64,000 bases of DNA from Roseomonas sp. KE0001 (GCF_016107285.1 NZ_RCVQ01000001.1:186001-250000); one strand, 5' to 3'. Shown: positions 8,233 to 16,900, counted from the stretch's first letter. Numbers and translations are program-made. Notes: generated from the letters alone by a model not told the origin.

Positions 8233-9756
8233 ATGGATACGATACCGGGTGTCGGTGAACAGGTGCTGGAAGGGCTGGAGGCCGCGCCTGGGCCCGCAGC
8301 CCTGCATGCGGTGCTGGCGCGGCTGATGACGGCGCTGGAGGAGGAGGCCTCCGCCACCGGCGAGGCCTGGGCCCTGTCCGGCCCGCGCGCGGAGGTCATT
8401 CCGGGGGCGCGAAACCTGGCCCGCTACCTGGCGCTGCGCCGGCGTGATCTGCGGCCGTTGCAGCGGGCGTTGATGCCGCTCGGCCTGTCCTCGCTGGGCC
8501 GGCTGGAGAGCCGGGTGGTGCCGAGCCTGCAGGCGGTGCGGGCGACGCTCGCCGTGCTTGCCGGCCTGCCGCAGCCCACCCGGCCGAGCATTGAGGACTT
8601 CTTCGCCGGGGAGAAGGCGCTCGCCCGGCACACCGCGCAGATCCTGGGTGAGGCCACGCCGCAGCGCCCGGTCGGCCTGCTCGTCACCTGCCCCTCCGAA
8701 GCGGCCGAGGCGCCCGACTTCCTGCTGGCCCTGGCGCGGCGCGGGGTGGAGGCAGTGCGCATCAACTGCGCGCATGACGACGCGGCCGCCTGGCTCCGCA
8801 TGATCGGCCACGTGCGCAACGCTGAGGCGGTGACCGGACATCGGATGCGGGTGCTGATGGATCTGGCCGGCCCCAAGATCCGCACCGGGGTGCTGCGCCT
8901 GCCGAAGGAGGACAGGCGCGTGCGGCTCGGCGCGCTACTGGCCGTCGTCCCGCCCGGCGGGCTGGACGACCTGCCGCTGGACTTCACCGACTTCGCCGCC
9001 GAGTGCAGCCTCGCCGAGGCGGTCGGCATGGTCGAGCCCGGCCAGCGGGTGTTCGTCGATGACGGCAAGATCGGCGCCGTGGTGGAGCGGACCGAGCCCT
9101 GGGGGCTGGTCGCCCGCGTCACCCATGTGCCGGAGGACGGGGCGAAGCTGAAGGAGGAGAAGGGGCTCAATTTCCCAGACACCGCGCTGCGCTGCGCCGC
9201 CCTGAGCGCCAAGGACCATGAGGACCTCGACGTCGTCGCCCGCCATGCGGACGGTATCGGCTATTCCTTCGTGCAGTCGGGCGAGGATGTGCGCCTGCTG
9301 CAGCAGGAGCTGGCGGCGCGGCGCCCGGAGGACTGGCGCACCCTCTCGCTGGTACTCAAGGTGGAGACGACGCGAGCCGTCCGGGCCCTGCCGGAGATCG
9401 TGATGCGGGCCGCGGCGCAGCAGCCGACGGCGATCATGATCGCGCGCGGCGATCTCGCCGTGGAGATCGGCTTCGAGCGGATGGCCGAAATGCAGGAGGA
9501 GATCCTCTGGCTCGGCGAGGCGGCACATATCCCGGTGATCTGGGCGACGCAGGTGCTGGAGAGCCTGGTGAAGAACGGCAAGCCGGTGCGCGGGGAGATG
9601 ACCGACGCTGCCATGGCGGCGCGGGCGGAATGCATCATGCTGAACAAGGGGCCGCATCTCTTCGCGGCGATCGACGCGCTCGACGTCCTGCTGCGCCGCA
9701 TGGGCGAGCATCAGCGCAAGAAGACCCCGCAGCTCCGCCGCCTGACCAGCTGGTAA
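8233..9756 (+). CDS. Atypical pyruvate kinase, no C-terminal domain
   Basis: 507 residues. After a non-family N-terminal stretch of about 150 residues, a pyruvate kinase barrel follows: 'MDLAGPKIRTG' (ADP/metal region), 'FVDDGKIGAVV' (B-domain start), the active-site lysine in 'SLVLKVETTRAV', and the ADP/PEP-binding 'IMIARGDLAVEIG'. The protein ends soon after the barrel ('PQLRRLTSW'), so the usual C-terminal allosteric domain is missing. Typical pyruvate kinases are about 470 residues with that domain, so the arrangement is different. It probably converts phosphoenolpyruvate and ADP to pyruvate and ATP without the common effector site, or acts on a related substrate; which is not known. GGAAGAGAGG precedes the ATG at 8233. 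Confidence 0.82.
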   Translation: MDTIPGVGEQVLEGLEAAPGPAALHAVLARLMTALEEEASATGEAWALSGPRAEVIPGARNLARYLALRRRDLRPLQRALMPLGLSSLGRLESRVVPSLQAVRATLAVLAGLPQPTRPSIEDFFAGEKALARHTAQILGEATPQRPVGLLVTCPSEAAEAPDFLLALARRGVEAVRINCAHDDAAAWLRMIGHVRNAEAVTGHRMRVLMDLAGPKIRTGVLRLPKEDRRVRLGALLAVVPPGGLDDLPLDFTDFAAECSLAEAVGMVEPGQRVFVDDGKIGAVVERTEPWGLVARVTHVPEDGAKLKEEKGLNFPDTALRCAALSAKDHEDLDVVARHADGIGYSFVQSGEDVRLLQQELAARRPEDWRTLSLVLKVETTRAVRALPEIVMRAAAQQPTAIMIARGDLAVEIGFERMAEMQEEILWLGEAAHIPVIWATQVLESLVKNGKPVRGEMTDAAMAARAECIMLNKGPHLFAAIDALDVLLRRMGEHQRKKTPQLRRLTSW

Positions 9757-9776
9757 GAAGCGGAGCCGCGGGAGGG

Positions 9777-10079
9777 TCAGTGCCCCCGGGCCTTGCGGGT
9801 CTCGGCGGCCTTGCGGGCGCTGGCTGAGCGCTCCGCCGCGGGACGCTCGGCCGAGGCCTTGCCGCCCAGCTCGCCGCCACGATGCGAGGCGGCGTTGCTG
9901 TCGGCATGCCCCCGGCCGGAGCCGCCTTTCTTTCCGCCGCCCTCGTCCTTGTTCACCGTGGCCCAGGCACGGCGCTCGGCCTCCTCCTCGGGGACGCCAC
10001 GCGCCTCGTAGCTTTCCTCGATGTGCTCGGCCTTGCGCTTCTGCTTGTCGGTATAGGCGGATTTGTCGCCGCGCGGCAT
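9777..10079 (-). CDS. Small charged protein, 'plasmid stabilization'-type family
   Basis: A 100-residue, highly charged, probably partly disordered protein. The N-terminal 'MPRGDKSAYTDKQKRKAEHI' and 'RRAWATVNKDEGGGKK' match a short family often annotated as plasmid stabilization protein in alphaproteobacteria, although no toxin or antitoxin fold is visible and I would not infer that role. The tail is rich in Ala, Ser, Lys and Arg. The start is taken at this conserved MPRGDKS rather than nine codons upstream. It lies tail to tail with the pyruvate kinase gene, 20 bases apart. Confidence 0.72.
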   Translation of the reverse strand: MPRGDKSAYTDKQKRKAEHIEESYEARGVPEEEAERRAWATVNKDEGGGKKGGSGRGHADSNAASHRGGELGGKASAERPAAERSASARKAAETRKARGH

Positions 10080-10142
10080 GACGTCTGCCCTCCTTGCCTG
10101 TGGCATCCGGAGGAGAAACGCGCCAGCGGCGGCGGGTTTGCC

Positions 10143-10979
10143 TCAGCCGCAGTCGGGCGTGTGCTCGGTCGGGTCGTATCCCGGCAGGCCCGGAACGCCA
10201 TAGCCGGGGAAGACCACGTTCTCGGCATCCTCCGGACCGGGCTTCACGCCGAACCACTTCTCCGACAGCGCCGCCACGGTGCCGTCCTTCTTCAGGCATT
10301 CCAGGGCGTTCTCGACCGACTTGCGCAGCTCCGCATTGTCCTTGCGGAAGGGTGCCGCCCAGTGGGCGCGGGTCTCCTTGATGGTGAAGTCGGGGACCAG
10401 CAGGGGCGCGCGGGTGGCCGCGTAGCGGATGGTGGTGTTCCCGCCCAGCGTGGCGAAGACGCGGCCGGCGATCACCGCCTGAACCGCATCGGGCTGGCTG
10501 TCGAAGGTCTGCACGGTGAAGCCGTACTTCGCCGCGTTGGCCTGCGCCCAGGCGTCATAGGCCGAGCCCTTGTTCACCGCGATGGCCTTGCCCCGCACAT
10601 CGTCGAGCGAGGTGATCGGCGCCGTGCCCTTGCGGATGCCGAACTGGTACTCGGTGTAGAGGTAGCCCTCGGTGAAGAGCAGGTTCTCCGCCCGCTCCGG
10701 CGTGACCGTGACCGGGGCGGCGAGGAAATCGTAGCGCCCGGCGTTCAGCGCCGGCACCAGGCCGGAGAAGCTGGCGCTGTCGATGGTGATGGGACGGCCC
10801 ATCTTCTTGGCCACCGCCGTGAAGAGATCCACGTTGAAGCCCTGCACCCCGCCATCGAGCTTGGGAAAGGCATGCGGCGCGAAGGTGCCGTCCACCGCCG
10901 TGCGCAGGGGCTGCTGCGCCTGGGCGGTGCCGGCGAGGAAGGGCGCCGCCAGGAGGAGGGCGAAGGTGAAGGAACGCAT
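10143..10979 (-). CDS. Periplasmic binding protein, amino-acid type (SBP family 3), orphan
   Basis: A 278-residue extracytoplasmic solute-binding protein. A Sec signal peptide is clear (MRSFTF, a hydrophobic stretch, cleavage near 'AQAQ'), followed by 'LRTAVDGTFAPHAF', 'GFNVDLFTAVAKKMGR' and 'FLAAPVTVTPERAENLLFTE', the usual SBP_bac_3 pattern for polar amino acids or opines. No permease or ATPase gene of an ABC importer is adjacent, so it either works with distant subunits or has another role. The start at 10979 is chosen because the signal peptide begins there. Confidence 0.88.
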   Translation of the reverse strand: MRSFTFALLLAAPFLAGTAQAQQPLRTAVDGTFAPHAFPKLDGGVQGFNVDLFTAVAKKMGRPITIDSASFSGLVPALNAGRYDFLAAPVTVTPERAENLLFTEGYLYTEYQFGIRKGTAPITSLDDVRGKAIAVNKGSAYDAWAQANAAKYGFTVQTFDSQPDAVQAVIAGRVFATLGGNTTIRYAATRAPLLVPDFTIKETRAHWAAPFRKDNAELRKSVENALECLKKDGTVAALSEKWFGVKPGPEDAENVVFPGYGVPGLPGYDPTEHTPDCG

Positions 10980-11124
10980 AGACGGGTGATCTCCCTGTTG
11001 GATCGGTGGTCCGGCCCGGTGGCCCACCGGCCCCGGCCCGCGGGGGATGAGTCCGCGGGCGGGGCCGGCAGGCATGTGCGAAAGCCGGCGCCTGCAAGAA
11101 GCATGCAACAGGGAGGAGGGCGAA

Positions 11125-11148
11125 GGAATGTCCCTTGGAATGTCCCTT
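11125..11148. repeat. Two perfect 12-bp tandem copies
   Basis: GGAATGTCCCTT occurs twice without a gap at 11125-11136 and 11137-11148, eleven bases beyond the mtnA stop. Each copy contains AAGGrAATGTCCCTT-like near-palindromic ends. The role is unknown; it may only be a small duplication. Confidence 0.6.
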
Positions 11149-11158
11149 GGGCGAAGCG

Positions 11159-12262
11159 TCAGGCCGCCGCGGCGAATTCCGGGTAAAGACCCAGCAGCCC
11201 CGCCTCGGAGGCCTCGCAGCGGCCGCGCTCGGTGATCAGGCCGGTGACCAGGCGCGCCGGCGTCACGTCGAAGGCGGGATTGGCGCCGGCGCTGCCGGGG
11301 GCGGCGGTCCGCACCGTCTCGATCCGCCCGTCCCAGGTCTGGCCGGTGGTCTCCAGCACCTCGCGCGCGTCGCGCTCCTCGATCGGGATTTCCCGCAGCC
11401 CGTCGCGCACCGCCATGTCCAGGGTGGAATGGGGCAGCGCCACCCAGAAGGGCACCTCGTTGTCGCGGGCCGCCAGCGCCTTCAGATAGGTGCCGATCTT
11501 GTTGGCGACATCGCCCTGCCGGGTAACCCGGTCGGTGCCCACCAGGACGATGTCCACCTCGCCATGCTGCATCAGGTGGCCGCCGGCATTGTCGGCGATG
11601 ACGGTGTGCGGCACGCCATGCCGGCCCAGCTCCCAGGCGGTCAGCGCCGAGCCCTGGTTGCGCGGCCGGGTCTCGTCCACCCAGACATGCACCGGCAGAC
11701 CGGCATCATGCGCCTGATAGACCACCGAGAGCGCCGTGCCGTAGTCCACGGTGGCGATCCAGCCGGTGTTGCAATGGGTCAGCACATGGACCGGCCTGCC
11801 CGGTCTGCGGGCGGCGATCGCCTGCAACAGGGGCAGGCCATGCTGGCCGATGCGGCGGCAGGTCTCGACATCATCCTCGGCGATGGCGGCGGCGGCGGCA
11901 TAGGCGGCATCGGCCCGCCGGGGTGCGGGCAGCGGCCGCAGCGCCTCCAGCATGCGGGCCAGGGCCCAGCGCAGGTTGATGGCCGTGGGACGCGTCCGGC
12001 CCAGCATGGCGGCGGCCCCCTCCAGCCCGGTGTCCGAGGCATCGCGCCGCAGCGCCAGCGCCAGCCCGTAGGCCGCGACCGCCCCGATCAGCGGCGCGCC
12101 GCGCACCTGCATGGTCTTGATCGCCTGCGCCACCTGCTTCTCGTCGGTCAGGCGCAGGATCTCCACCGCCCAGGGCAGCCGGGTCTGGTCGAGGATGCGG
12201 ATCGACCAGCCATCCTCGGGATCCACCCAGACACTGCGATAGGGGACGCCGTCGATCTTCAT
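11159..12262 (-). CDS. mtnA: S-methyl-5-thioribose-1-phosphate isomerase
   Basis: Isomerises methylthioribose-1-phosphate to methylthioribulose-1-phosphate in methionine salvage. It has 367 residues, the normal family length. The catalytic pair is Cys164 in 'LTHCNTGWIA' and Asp244 in 'VGTDRVTRQGDV'; 'VDETRPRNQGSALTAWEL' and 'TMQVRGAPLIG' are family hallmarks that separate it from eIF2B subunits. No other methionine-salvage gene is adjacent in the window, so the rest of the pathway must be elsewhere or incomplete. The ATG at 12262 directly precedes the conserved N-terminus. Confidence 0.95.
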   Translation of the reverse strand: MKIDGVPYRSVWVDPEDGWSIRILDQTRLPWAVEILRLTDEKQVAQAIKTMQVRGAPLIGAVAAYGLALALRRDASDTGLEGAAAMLGRTRPTAINLRWALARMLEALRPLPAPRRADAAYAAAAAIAEDDVETCRRIGQHGLPLLQAIAARRPGRPVHVLTHCNTGWIATVDYGTALSVVYQAHDAGLPVHVWVDETRPRNQGSALTAWELGRHGVPHTVIADNAGGHLMQHGEVDIVLVGTDRVTRQGDVANKIGTYLKALAARDNEVPFWVALPHSTLDMAVRDGLREIPIEERDAREVLETTGQTWDGRIETVRTAAPGSAGANPAFDVTPARLVTGLITERGRCEASEAGLLGLYPEFAAAA

Positions 12263-12402
12263 CAGGCTGCACTCCGTGCGTGGTGGCCGCGCGCGCGGGC
12301 GGGTTCGGTGCCGCATATAAGGGGTTCCGGCTCGCCCGCGGCATGCGGCCTCCAGGGACCAGCCCCGTCCGGCGGTCGGACCCCCGATTGGACCCCTGGG
12401 GG

Positions 12403-12873
12403 TCAGATCCTCTGGTGCAGCGCGCAGACCAGGGTGAAGAGGCGCCGCGAGGTCTCGAAATCCAGCGTGACGCGCCCATCAAGCCGCTCGCGCAGCAGCT
12501 CGGCGCCTTCGTTGTGCAGTCCGCGGCGGCCCATGTCGATGGCCTGGATGCGGGCCTCCGAGCCGCCCTCGGTCACCGCCTGCTCATGGCTCGCCACCAC
12601 CATGTGGTAATCCTTGATCAGCCGGCGGAAGGGGCCGAGGGCCAGGGCGATGAGGCGCAGCGGCGTCTCCGTGGCATCGCGGATGTCCAGGACCAGCCGC
12701 CCGTCGCGCACCTCGAGGTGCAGCACGTAGGGGCCCGGCGGCAGGCCGGCCGGATCGAAGCTGTTCCCCGCCAGCAGATCCATGACGGCCTGGGAGCGGT
12801 CGGCCTCGGCGTAGGGATTGGGCAGCGGCGCGTTGTCCGGCAGCGTGATGCTGGCCAGGCGCTGGTCAGCCAT
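12403..12873 (-). CDS. UPF0262 family protein
   Basis: A 156-residue cytoplasmic protein of the UPF0262 family, which occurs mainly in alphaproteobacteria and has no established function. Hallmarks are 'YVLHLEVRDGRLVLDI', 'FRRLIKDYHMVVASHEQAV' and 'IQAIDMGRRGLHNEGAELL'. The start overlaps the end of the upstream DUF983 gene by eight bases, indicating co-expression. The assignment to the family is good; a role cannot be offered. Confidence 0.88.
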   Translation of the reverse strand: MADQRLASITLPDNAPLPNPYAEADRSQAVMDLLAGNSFDPAGLPPGPYVLHLEVRDGRLVLDIRDATETPLRLIALALGPFRRLIKDYHMVVASHEQAVTEGGSEARIQAIDMGRRGLHNEGAELLRERLDGRVTLDFETSRRLFTLVCALHQRI

Positions 12874-13363
12874 GGCCCGTGCCGGGTCTCACGGCGCTGC
12901 GCGCGGGGGCTGAGGCGGAGGCGGGGGGCAGGGGCTCCGCCCGCGAATCCCGCGGCCCCTCGCCATCGATGCCGAGGCGCAGCATCCAGCCCACCACCGC
13001 GCCCTTGATGGGCGGCAGCAGCGCCATGCAGACCAGGGTGAACAGCGGCAGCCAGACGGCCATGTGCAGCCACATCGGCGGCTCCCAGGCACGCTCCACC
13101 AGGAAGATGAAGGGCACCAGCAGGTGGCCGACGAGGAAGATGGTGAAGTAGGGCGGCGCGTCGTCCGCCCGCAGCCGGCCGAGGGCGGCCCCGCAATGGG
13201 AGCAGGCCGGCACGACCCGGAGATAGCTCTGGAAGACCTTCCCCTGGCCGCAGGCCGGGCAACGGTTCATCGCGCCGCGCAGCAGCATGGTGGTCATGGG
13301 CGGAAGGGCGGCCGGGCCAGGGCTCGCGCGATCGGGTTCCCAGCGTCGGGTCTGATGATCCAT
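12866..13363 (-). CDS. DUF983 family membrane protein with zinc-ribbon motifs
   Basis: A 165-residue protein. The N-terminal half has two CxxC knuckles (Cys35/Cys38 in 'NRCPACGQGK' and Cys54/Cys57 in 'PACSHCGAAL'), followed by 'DDAPPYFTIFLVGHLLVP' and two hydrophobic helices (about 73-93 and 100-121). This matches DUF983, small inner-membrane proteins of unknown role found near the cytochrome oxidase or UPF0262 genes in some alphaproteobacteria. The C-terminal tail is Pro/Ala/Ser-rich. It precedes and overlaps the UPF0262 gene by eight bases. Confidence 0.85.
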   Translation of the reverse strand: MDHQTRRWEPDRASPGPAALPPMTTMLLRGAMNRCPACGQGKVFQSYLRVVPACSHCGAALGRLRADDAPPYFTIFLVGHLLVPFIFLVERAWEPPMWLHMAVWLPLFTLVCMALLPPIKGAVVGWMLRLGIDGEGPRDSRAEPLPPASASAPARSAVRPGTGHG

Positions 13364-13547
13364 CGAGGTGTTCCTGGCTTGTCGTTCTTCAGCACCGCCG
13401 CATGCGGCGGGAATTCCGTGTGCATTGCAGTATCGGCCCGGGGAGCCCCGGCGATCAAGCACGACCTGCCGCCCCGTCCCGCCACGTGCCCTGGCACCTT
13501 GTCTCCGGCATCTTGTTTCCGGCGACGAGGAGCCGGATGTTACGCAG

Positions 13548-14192
13548 ATGGGCCATCGCATCCTCGTCATCAACCCGAACAGCTCGGAAAGCTGCACCCG
13601 TGGCATCGCCGAGAGCCTGCGGCCGCTGGTCATGCCCGGCGCGCCGCCCTTCGAGACCGTGTCGCTTCCCGGAGGGCCGCCGGCCATCGTGAACTGGCGC
13701 GACTGGTACGCGGTGGCGGAGCCGCTCTGCCGCCTGGTCGAGGCCGAGCCGGCCGCCGCCTATATCATCGCCTGTGTCTCGGACCCCGGGCTCGAGGCGG
13801 TCCGCATGACGACCGCCCGGCCGGTGTTCGGCCCCTTCCGCAGCGCCGTGGCCAGCGCCCTGGCGCGGGCCGAGCGCTTCGGCGTCATCGCCTTCGTCGA
13901 GGCCTCGAAGGCCCGGCAGCGGCGGGCGCTCCAGGCCATGGGGGCGGAGGACCGGCTGGCCGCCAGCATCGCCCTCAACCTGCCGATGGAGACGCTGACC
14001 GAACCCTTGGCGGCCCGGCAGGCGCTCTGCGATACCGCGCGCCGGCTGGTCGACTCCGGGGCCGAGGCGGTGATCCTGGGCTGCGCCGGCATGGCGGGAC
14101 ACCGGGCCGCGGTGGAGGCGGCGGTCGGCGTGCCGGTGATCGAGCCATGCCAGGCGGCCGCCATGCAGGCCCTGCTGGCGGTGGCGGCCTAG
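13548..14192 (+). CDS. Asp/Glu/hydantoin racemase family protein
   Basis: A 214-residue racemase-fold protein with 'ILVINPNSSESCTRGI' at the N-terminus, typical of hydantoin racemases. The two catalytic cysteines are Cys76 in 'YIIACVSDPGL' and Cys179 in 'VILGCAGMAG'. It lies near a cyclic amidase (17334-18713) and an N-carbamoyl-D-amino acid hydrolase (15883-16884), so racemisation of 5-substituted hydantoins is the natural guess. It ends four bases into the oppositely oriented M20 gene. No strong ribosome binding site is close to the ATG at 13548 (GAGGAG is about 18 bases away), so the start is slightly uncertain. Confidence 0.87.
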   Translation: MGHRILVINPNSSESCTRGIAESLRPLVMPGAPPFETVSLPGGPPAIVNWRDWYAVAEPLCRLVEAEPAAAYIIACVSDPGLEAVRMTTARPVFGPFRSAVASALARAERFGVIAFVEASKARQRRALQAMGAEDRLAASIALNLPMETLTEPLAARQALCDTARRLVDSGAEAVILGCAGMAGHRAAVEAAVGVPVIEPCQAAAMQALLAVAA

Positions 14193-15388
14193 CGCGGGGC
14201 CAGCTCCTGCTCCACCAGGCTGGCCCAGAAGGCGATGCCGGAGGGCAGGATGGCATCGTTGAAGTCATAGCGGGGGTGGTGGGTGCCGAAGTTCTCCCGG
14301 CCCTCCGCCACCTGGCCCAGCCGGATGAAGCAGCCGGGCACGGCCTGGGCCATATAGGCGAAGTCCTCGCCGCCCATGGTCGGCGGCCGCTCGCGCACCA
14401 GGCGCTCCTCCCCCGCCAGGGCGGCGGCGGCGAGGCGGGCGCGCTCCACCGGGCCGTCGCTGTTCACCACCGGCGGATAGCCGCGCACATAGGTGATCTC
14501 GGCGCGCACGCCGTGCGCGGCGGCGGTGGCGGCGATCACCTCCCGGAGCTGCCGCTCGACCGCGTCGCGCGTCTCGGGCAGCAGGGTGCGTACGGTGCCG
14601 GTGACGGTCACCTCCTCCGGGATCACGTTGCGCGCCGAGCCGCCATGGATCGTGCAGAGCGAGACCACGGCGGAATCCAGCGGGTTGGTATGGCGGCTGA
14701 CCACCGTCTGCGCGGCCACGATGACATGGGCGGCGGCGACCACGGGATCGATCGCCAGATGCGGCCGGGCGGCGTGGCCGCCCTTGCCGAGGAGGCGGAT
14801 GTCGATCGAATCCGCCGCCGCGTTGGTGGTGCCGCGGGTGATGACGAAGGTGCCGGCCGGGGTGCCGGAATCATTGTGGATGCCGAAGACGGCGTCGCAG
14901 GGGAAGCGGGCGAAGAGGCCCTCCTTCACCATCACCTCGCCCCCGCCGCCATCCTCCTCGGCGGGCTGGAAGATGAAATGCACCGTGCCCTCGAAGTCGC
15001 GCGTCCCGGCCAGGTACTTCGCGGCGCCGAGCAGCATCGAGGTATGCCCGTCATGGCCGCAGGCATGCATCCGGCCCGCCACGGTGGAGGCATGGGGCAG
15101 GCCGGTGATCTCCTGCATCGGCAGCGCATCCATGTCGGCGCGCAGCCCGATGGCGCGGCCGGCATTGGCACCTGCCGCGCCCCCGTGCCGGCCGCGCAGC
15201 GTGCCGACCAGCCCGGTGCCGGCGATGCCCCGCGTCACCTCGATGCCCCAGGAGGCCAGCTTCTCGGCCACCAGCGCGCTGGTGCGGTGCTCCTCGAAGG
15301 CCAGCTCGGGGTGGGCGTGGATGTCGCGCCGCCACCCCGTGGCCTCGGCGGCGATGGCGGTGACGAGGGGATCGGTTTCATTCGGCAT
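14189..15388 (-). CDS. M20-family amidohydrolase (hippurate/N-acyl-amino acid hydrolase type)
   Basis: A 399-residue zinc peptidase-fold amidohydrolase. The metal-site motifs are 'RMHACGHDGH', 'IFQPAEEDGGGGE' and the C-terminal 'PTMGGEDFAYMAQ', as in the HipO/AmhX/IAA-amidohydrolase group, which removes N-acyl groups from amino acids. A dimerisation domain spans about residues 190-300. Given its position in a hydantoin-type locus, hydrolysis of an N-acyl or N-carbamoyl amino acid is likely, but the exact substrate is open. Its last codons overlap the racemase end by four bases, tail to tail. Confidence 0.9.
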   Translation of the reverse strand: MPNETDPLVTAIAAEATGWRRDIHAHPELAFEEHRTSALVAEKLASWGIEVTRGIAGTGLVGTLRGRHGGAAGANAGRAIGLRADMDALPMQEITGLPHASTVAGRMHACGHDGHTSMLLGAAKYLAGTRDFEGTVHFIFQPAEEDGGGGEVMVKEGLFARFPCDAVFGIHNDSGTPAGTFVITRGTTNAAADSIDIRLLGKGGHAARPHLAIDPVVAAAHVIVAAQTVVSRHTNPLDSAVVSLCTIHGGSARNVIPEEVTVTGTVRTLLPETRDAVERQLREVIAATAAAHGVRAEITYVRGYPPVVNSDGPVERARLAAAALAGEERLVRERPPTMGGEDFAYMAQAVPGCFIRLGQVAEGRENFGTHHPRYDFNDAILPSGIAFWASLVEQELAPR

Positions 15389-15497
15389 CGGCAGGCTCCG
15401 CGATCAACAGGGGAGGGGGAAGCTGGCGCCACCCGTCGCAGGACCGTCATAGGGCAGGATCCGCCGGGGACAAGGCGCCGGCGATCCCTCCCCACGA

Positions 15498-15776
15498 TCA
15501 ATCATCATCGTCATCATCCCCGCGATCGCCGCACCGGCGCCGGCTGCGGCGATCGTCATCGTCGTCATCGTCGTCGTCGCGGTCGCGGCGGCGATCGTCC
15601 CGCCCGCGCCGGTCATCGTCGTCGTCGTCGCGCGAGCCCCGGGCCTCGCGGCCAGGCCAGGGACGCCGCCGGCCATCATCATCATCATCGTCATCCGCCC
15701 GGGCCAGGGCAGGGGATAGCAGCAGCGCGGTCAGCAGGCCGGCGCCGAGGCGGCGGCGGGTCGTGGAATGGGACAT
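15498..15776 (-). CDS. Secreted Asp/Arg-rich low-complexity protein
   Basis: A 92-residue protein with an excellent ribosome binding site (AGGAGGT six bases before the ATG at 15776) and a Sec signal peptide (MSHSTTRRRLGAG, then 'LLTALLLSPALARA'). The mature part is almost only runs of Asp separated by Arg-rich blocks: D7, D6, D9 and a final D6, with one Cys near residue 83. The DNA is built of GAT/GAC triplets, so replication slippage could vary run length. Poly-Asp blocks could bind calcium or other cations in the periplasm; that is inference. I know no named family. It lies between two amidohydrolase genes and may be transcribed alone. Confidence 0.72.
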   Translation of the reverse strand: MSHSTTRRRLGAGLLTALLLSPALARADDDDDDDGRRRPWPGREARGSRDDDDDDRRGRDDRRRDRDDDDDDDDDRRSRRRCGDRGDDDDDD

Positions 15777-15882
15777 GGTCACCTCCTGCCACGAAGACTG
15801 GCCGCCAGGTCTGGCGAGGATGCGGCGGCGCCCGCCCGGATTCTGCCCCGATTGGCGCGACCCGGGCGGCGTGGTCCGCGTG

Positions 15883-16884
15883 CTATTCCGCCGCCCGCGC
15901 CGCCGGCCGCCATTCCGCCGGCGGCTCGCTGCCCACCTGGTCCAGGATGCGGCCATAGGCCTCCGGACGGCGATGGGCGGCGAAGTTGAAGATGGTGGTG
16001 CGCCCCAGGGTGCACTGATCGAGATTGCAATCGGCCACGATCAGCTCATCGTCCCAGGTCGTCGCCTGGGCGATGATCTCCCCCTGCGGATTGACGATGA
16101 TGGAATGGCCGAACAGCTCGTTGCCGTCCTCCACGCCCGCCTTGGCGACACCGGCGGCGAAGCAGGCATTCTGGTAGCAGCCGGCGCGGATCGAGAGATG
16201 GCTGTGCTCGACGCGCAGGTGATGCGCCTCGAAGCCGCGCGCATCCTGGTTGATGGAGGGGGTGTTGTAGCCCAGCATCACCAGCTCGACCTGCTGCAGG
16301 CCGAGCACCCGCCAGGCTTCCGGCCAGCGCCGGTCGTTGCAGATCAGCATGCCGATGTTCACCGGGCCGGCCTGGCCGATCGGGGCGCGGACCACCGGGA
16401 AGCCCAGGTTGCCCACCTCGAAGTAGCGCTTCTCCAGGTGCTGGACCTTGCGCTTCGGGTCGAAGTCCCGGTGTCCGGGCAGATGCACCTTGCGGTACTT
16501 CAGCACCACCTCGCCCGAGGGATGCACGTAGACGGCGGTGTTGAAGTGCCGCTTGCGCACCGCACCGGTCTCGTCCGCCTCGTGGGCGATCTCGGCGAAG
16601 CCCAGGTGGAAGCCGATGTTGAACCGCCGCGCCGCCTCGAACAGCGGCGCCGTCTCGTTCGAGGGCAGCGCCTGCTCGTACCAGTGGTCGGCGGCGTTGA
16701 TGTCCTCCTCGTACCAGCGCGGGAAGAAGGTGGTCAGCGCCAGCTCGGGGAAGACGACAACCTCGGCGCCGCGCTGATGCGCGCGCTCCATCAGCCGCAC
16801 CATGCGGCCGACGGCGACGTCGCGCCCCTCGGACTTCTGGATCGGGCCGAGCTGCGCGGCGGCAAGGGTGAGGAGGCGGGGCAT
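15883..16884 (-). CDS. N-carbamoyl-D-amino acid hydrolase (nitrilase superfamily)
   Basis: A 333-residue carbon-nitrogen hydrolase with the triad Glu47 ('VVFPELALTTFFPRW'), Lys132 ('KYRKVHLPGHRDF') and Cys182 ('MLICNDRRWPEA'). The CNDRRWPE box, the 'HREFD/HRDFD' region and the C-terminal 'RRPEAY' are characteristic of D-carbamoylases, which convert N-carbamoyl-D-amino acids to D-amino acids, CO2 and ammonia. It follows the cyclic amidase and two tiny genes on the same strand with gaps of 16 bases or less, an arrangement expected for a hydantoinase/carbamoylase pathway. The start at 16884 begins the conserved domain directly; an upstream in-frame ATG gives a low-complexity extension. Confidence 0.92.
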   Translation of the reverse strand: MPRLLTLAAAQLGPIQKSEGRDVAVGRMVRLMERAHQRGAEVVVFPELALTTFFPRWYEEDINAADHWYEQALPSNETAPLFEAARRFNIGFHLGFAEIAHEADETGAVRKRHFNTAVYVHPSGEVVLKYRKVHLPGHRDFDPKRKVQHLEKRYFEVGNLGFPVVRAPIGQAGPVNIGMLICNDRRWPEAWRVLGLQQVELVMLGYNTPSINQDARGFEAHHLRVEHSHLSIRAGCYQNACFAAGVAKAGVEDGNELFGHSIIVNPQGEIIAQATTWDDELIVADCNLDQCTLGRTTIFNFAAHRRPEAYGRILDQVGSEPPAEWRPAARAAE

Positions 16885-16900
16885 GCGATCGGATCTCCGG

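Noticed and set aside
9777-10079. Toxin-antitoxin system
   Set aside because: Although the small protein family is often labelled plasmid stabilization, no partner gene or toxin fold is visible.
12370-12402. GACCCC...GGGGTC dyads downstream of the UPF0262 gene as a terminator
   Set aside because: Stems can be drawn but no T tract follows and several alternative pairings are equally good.
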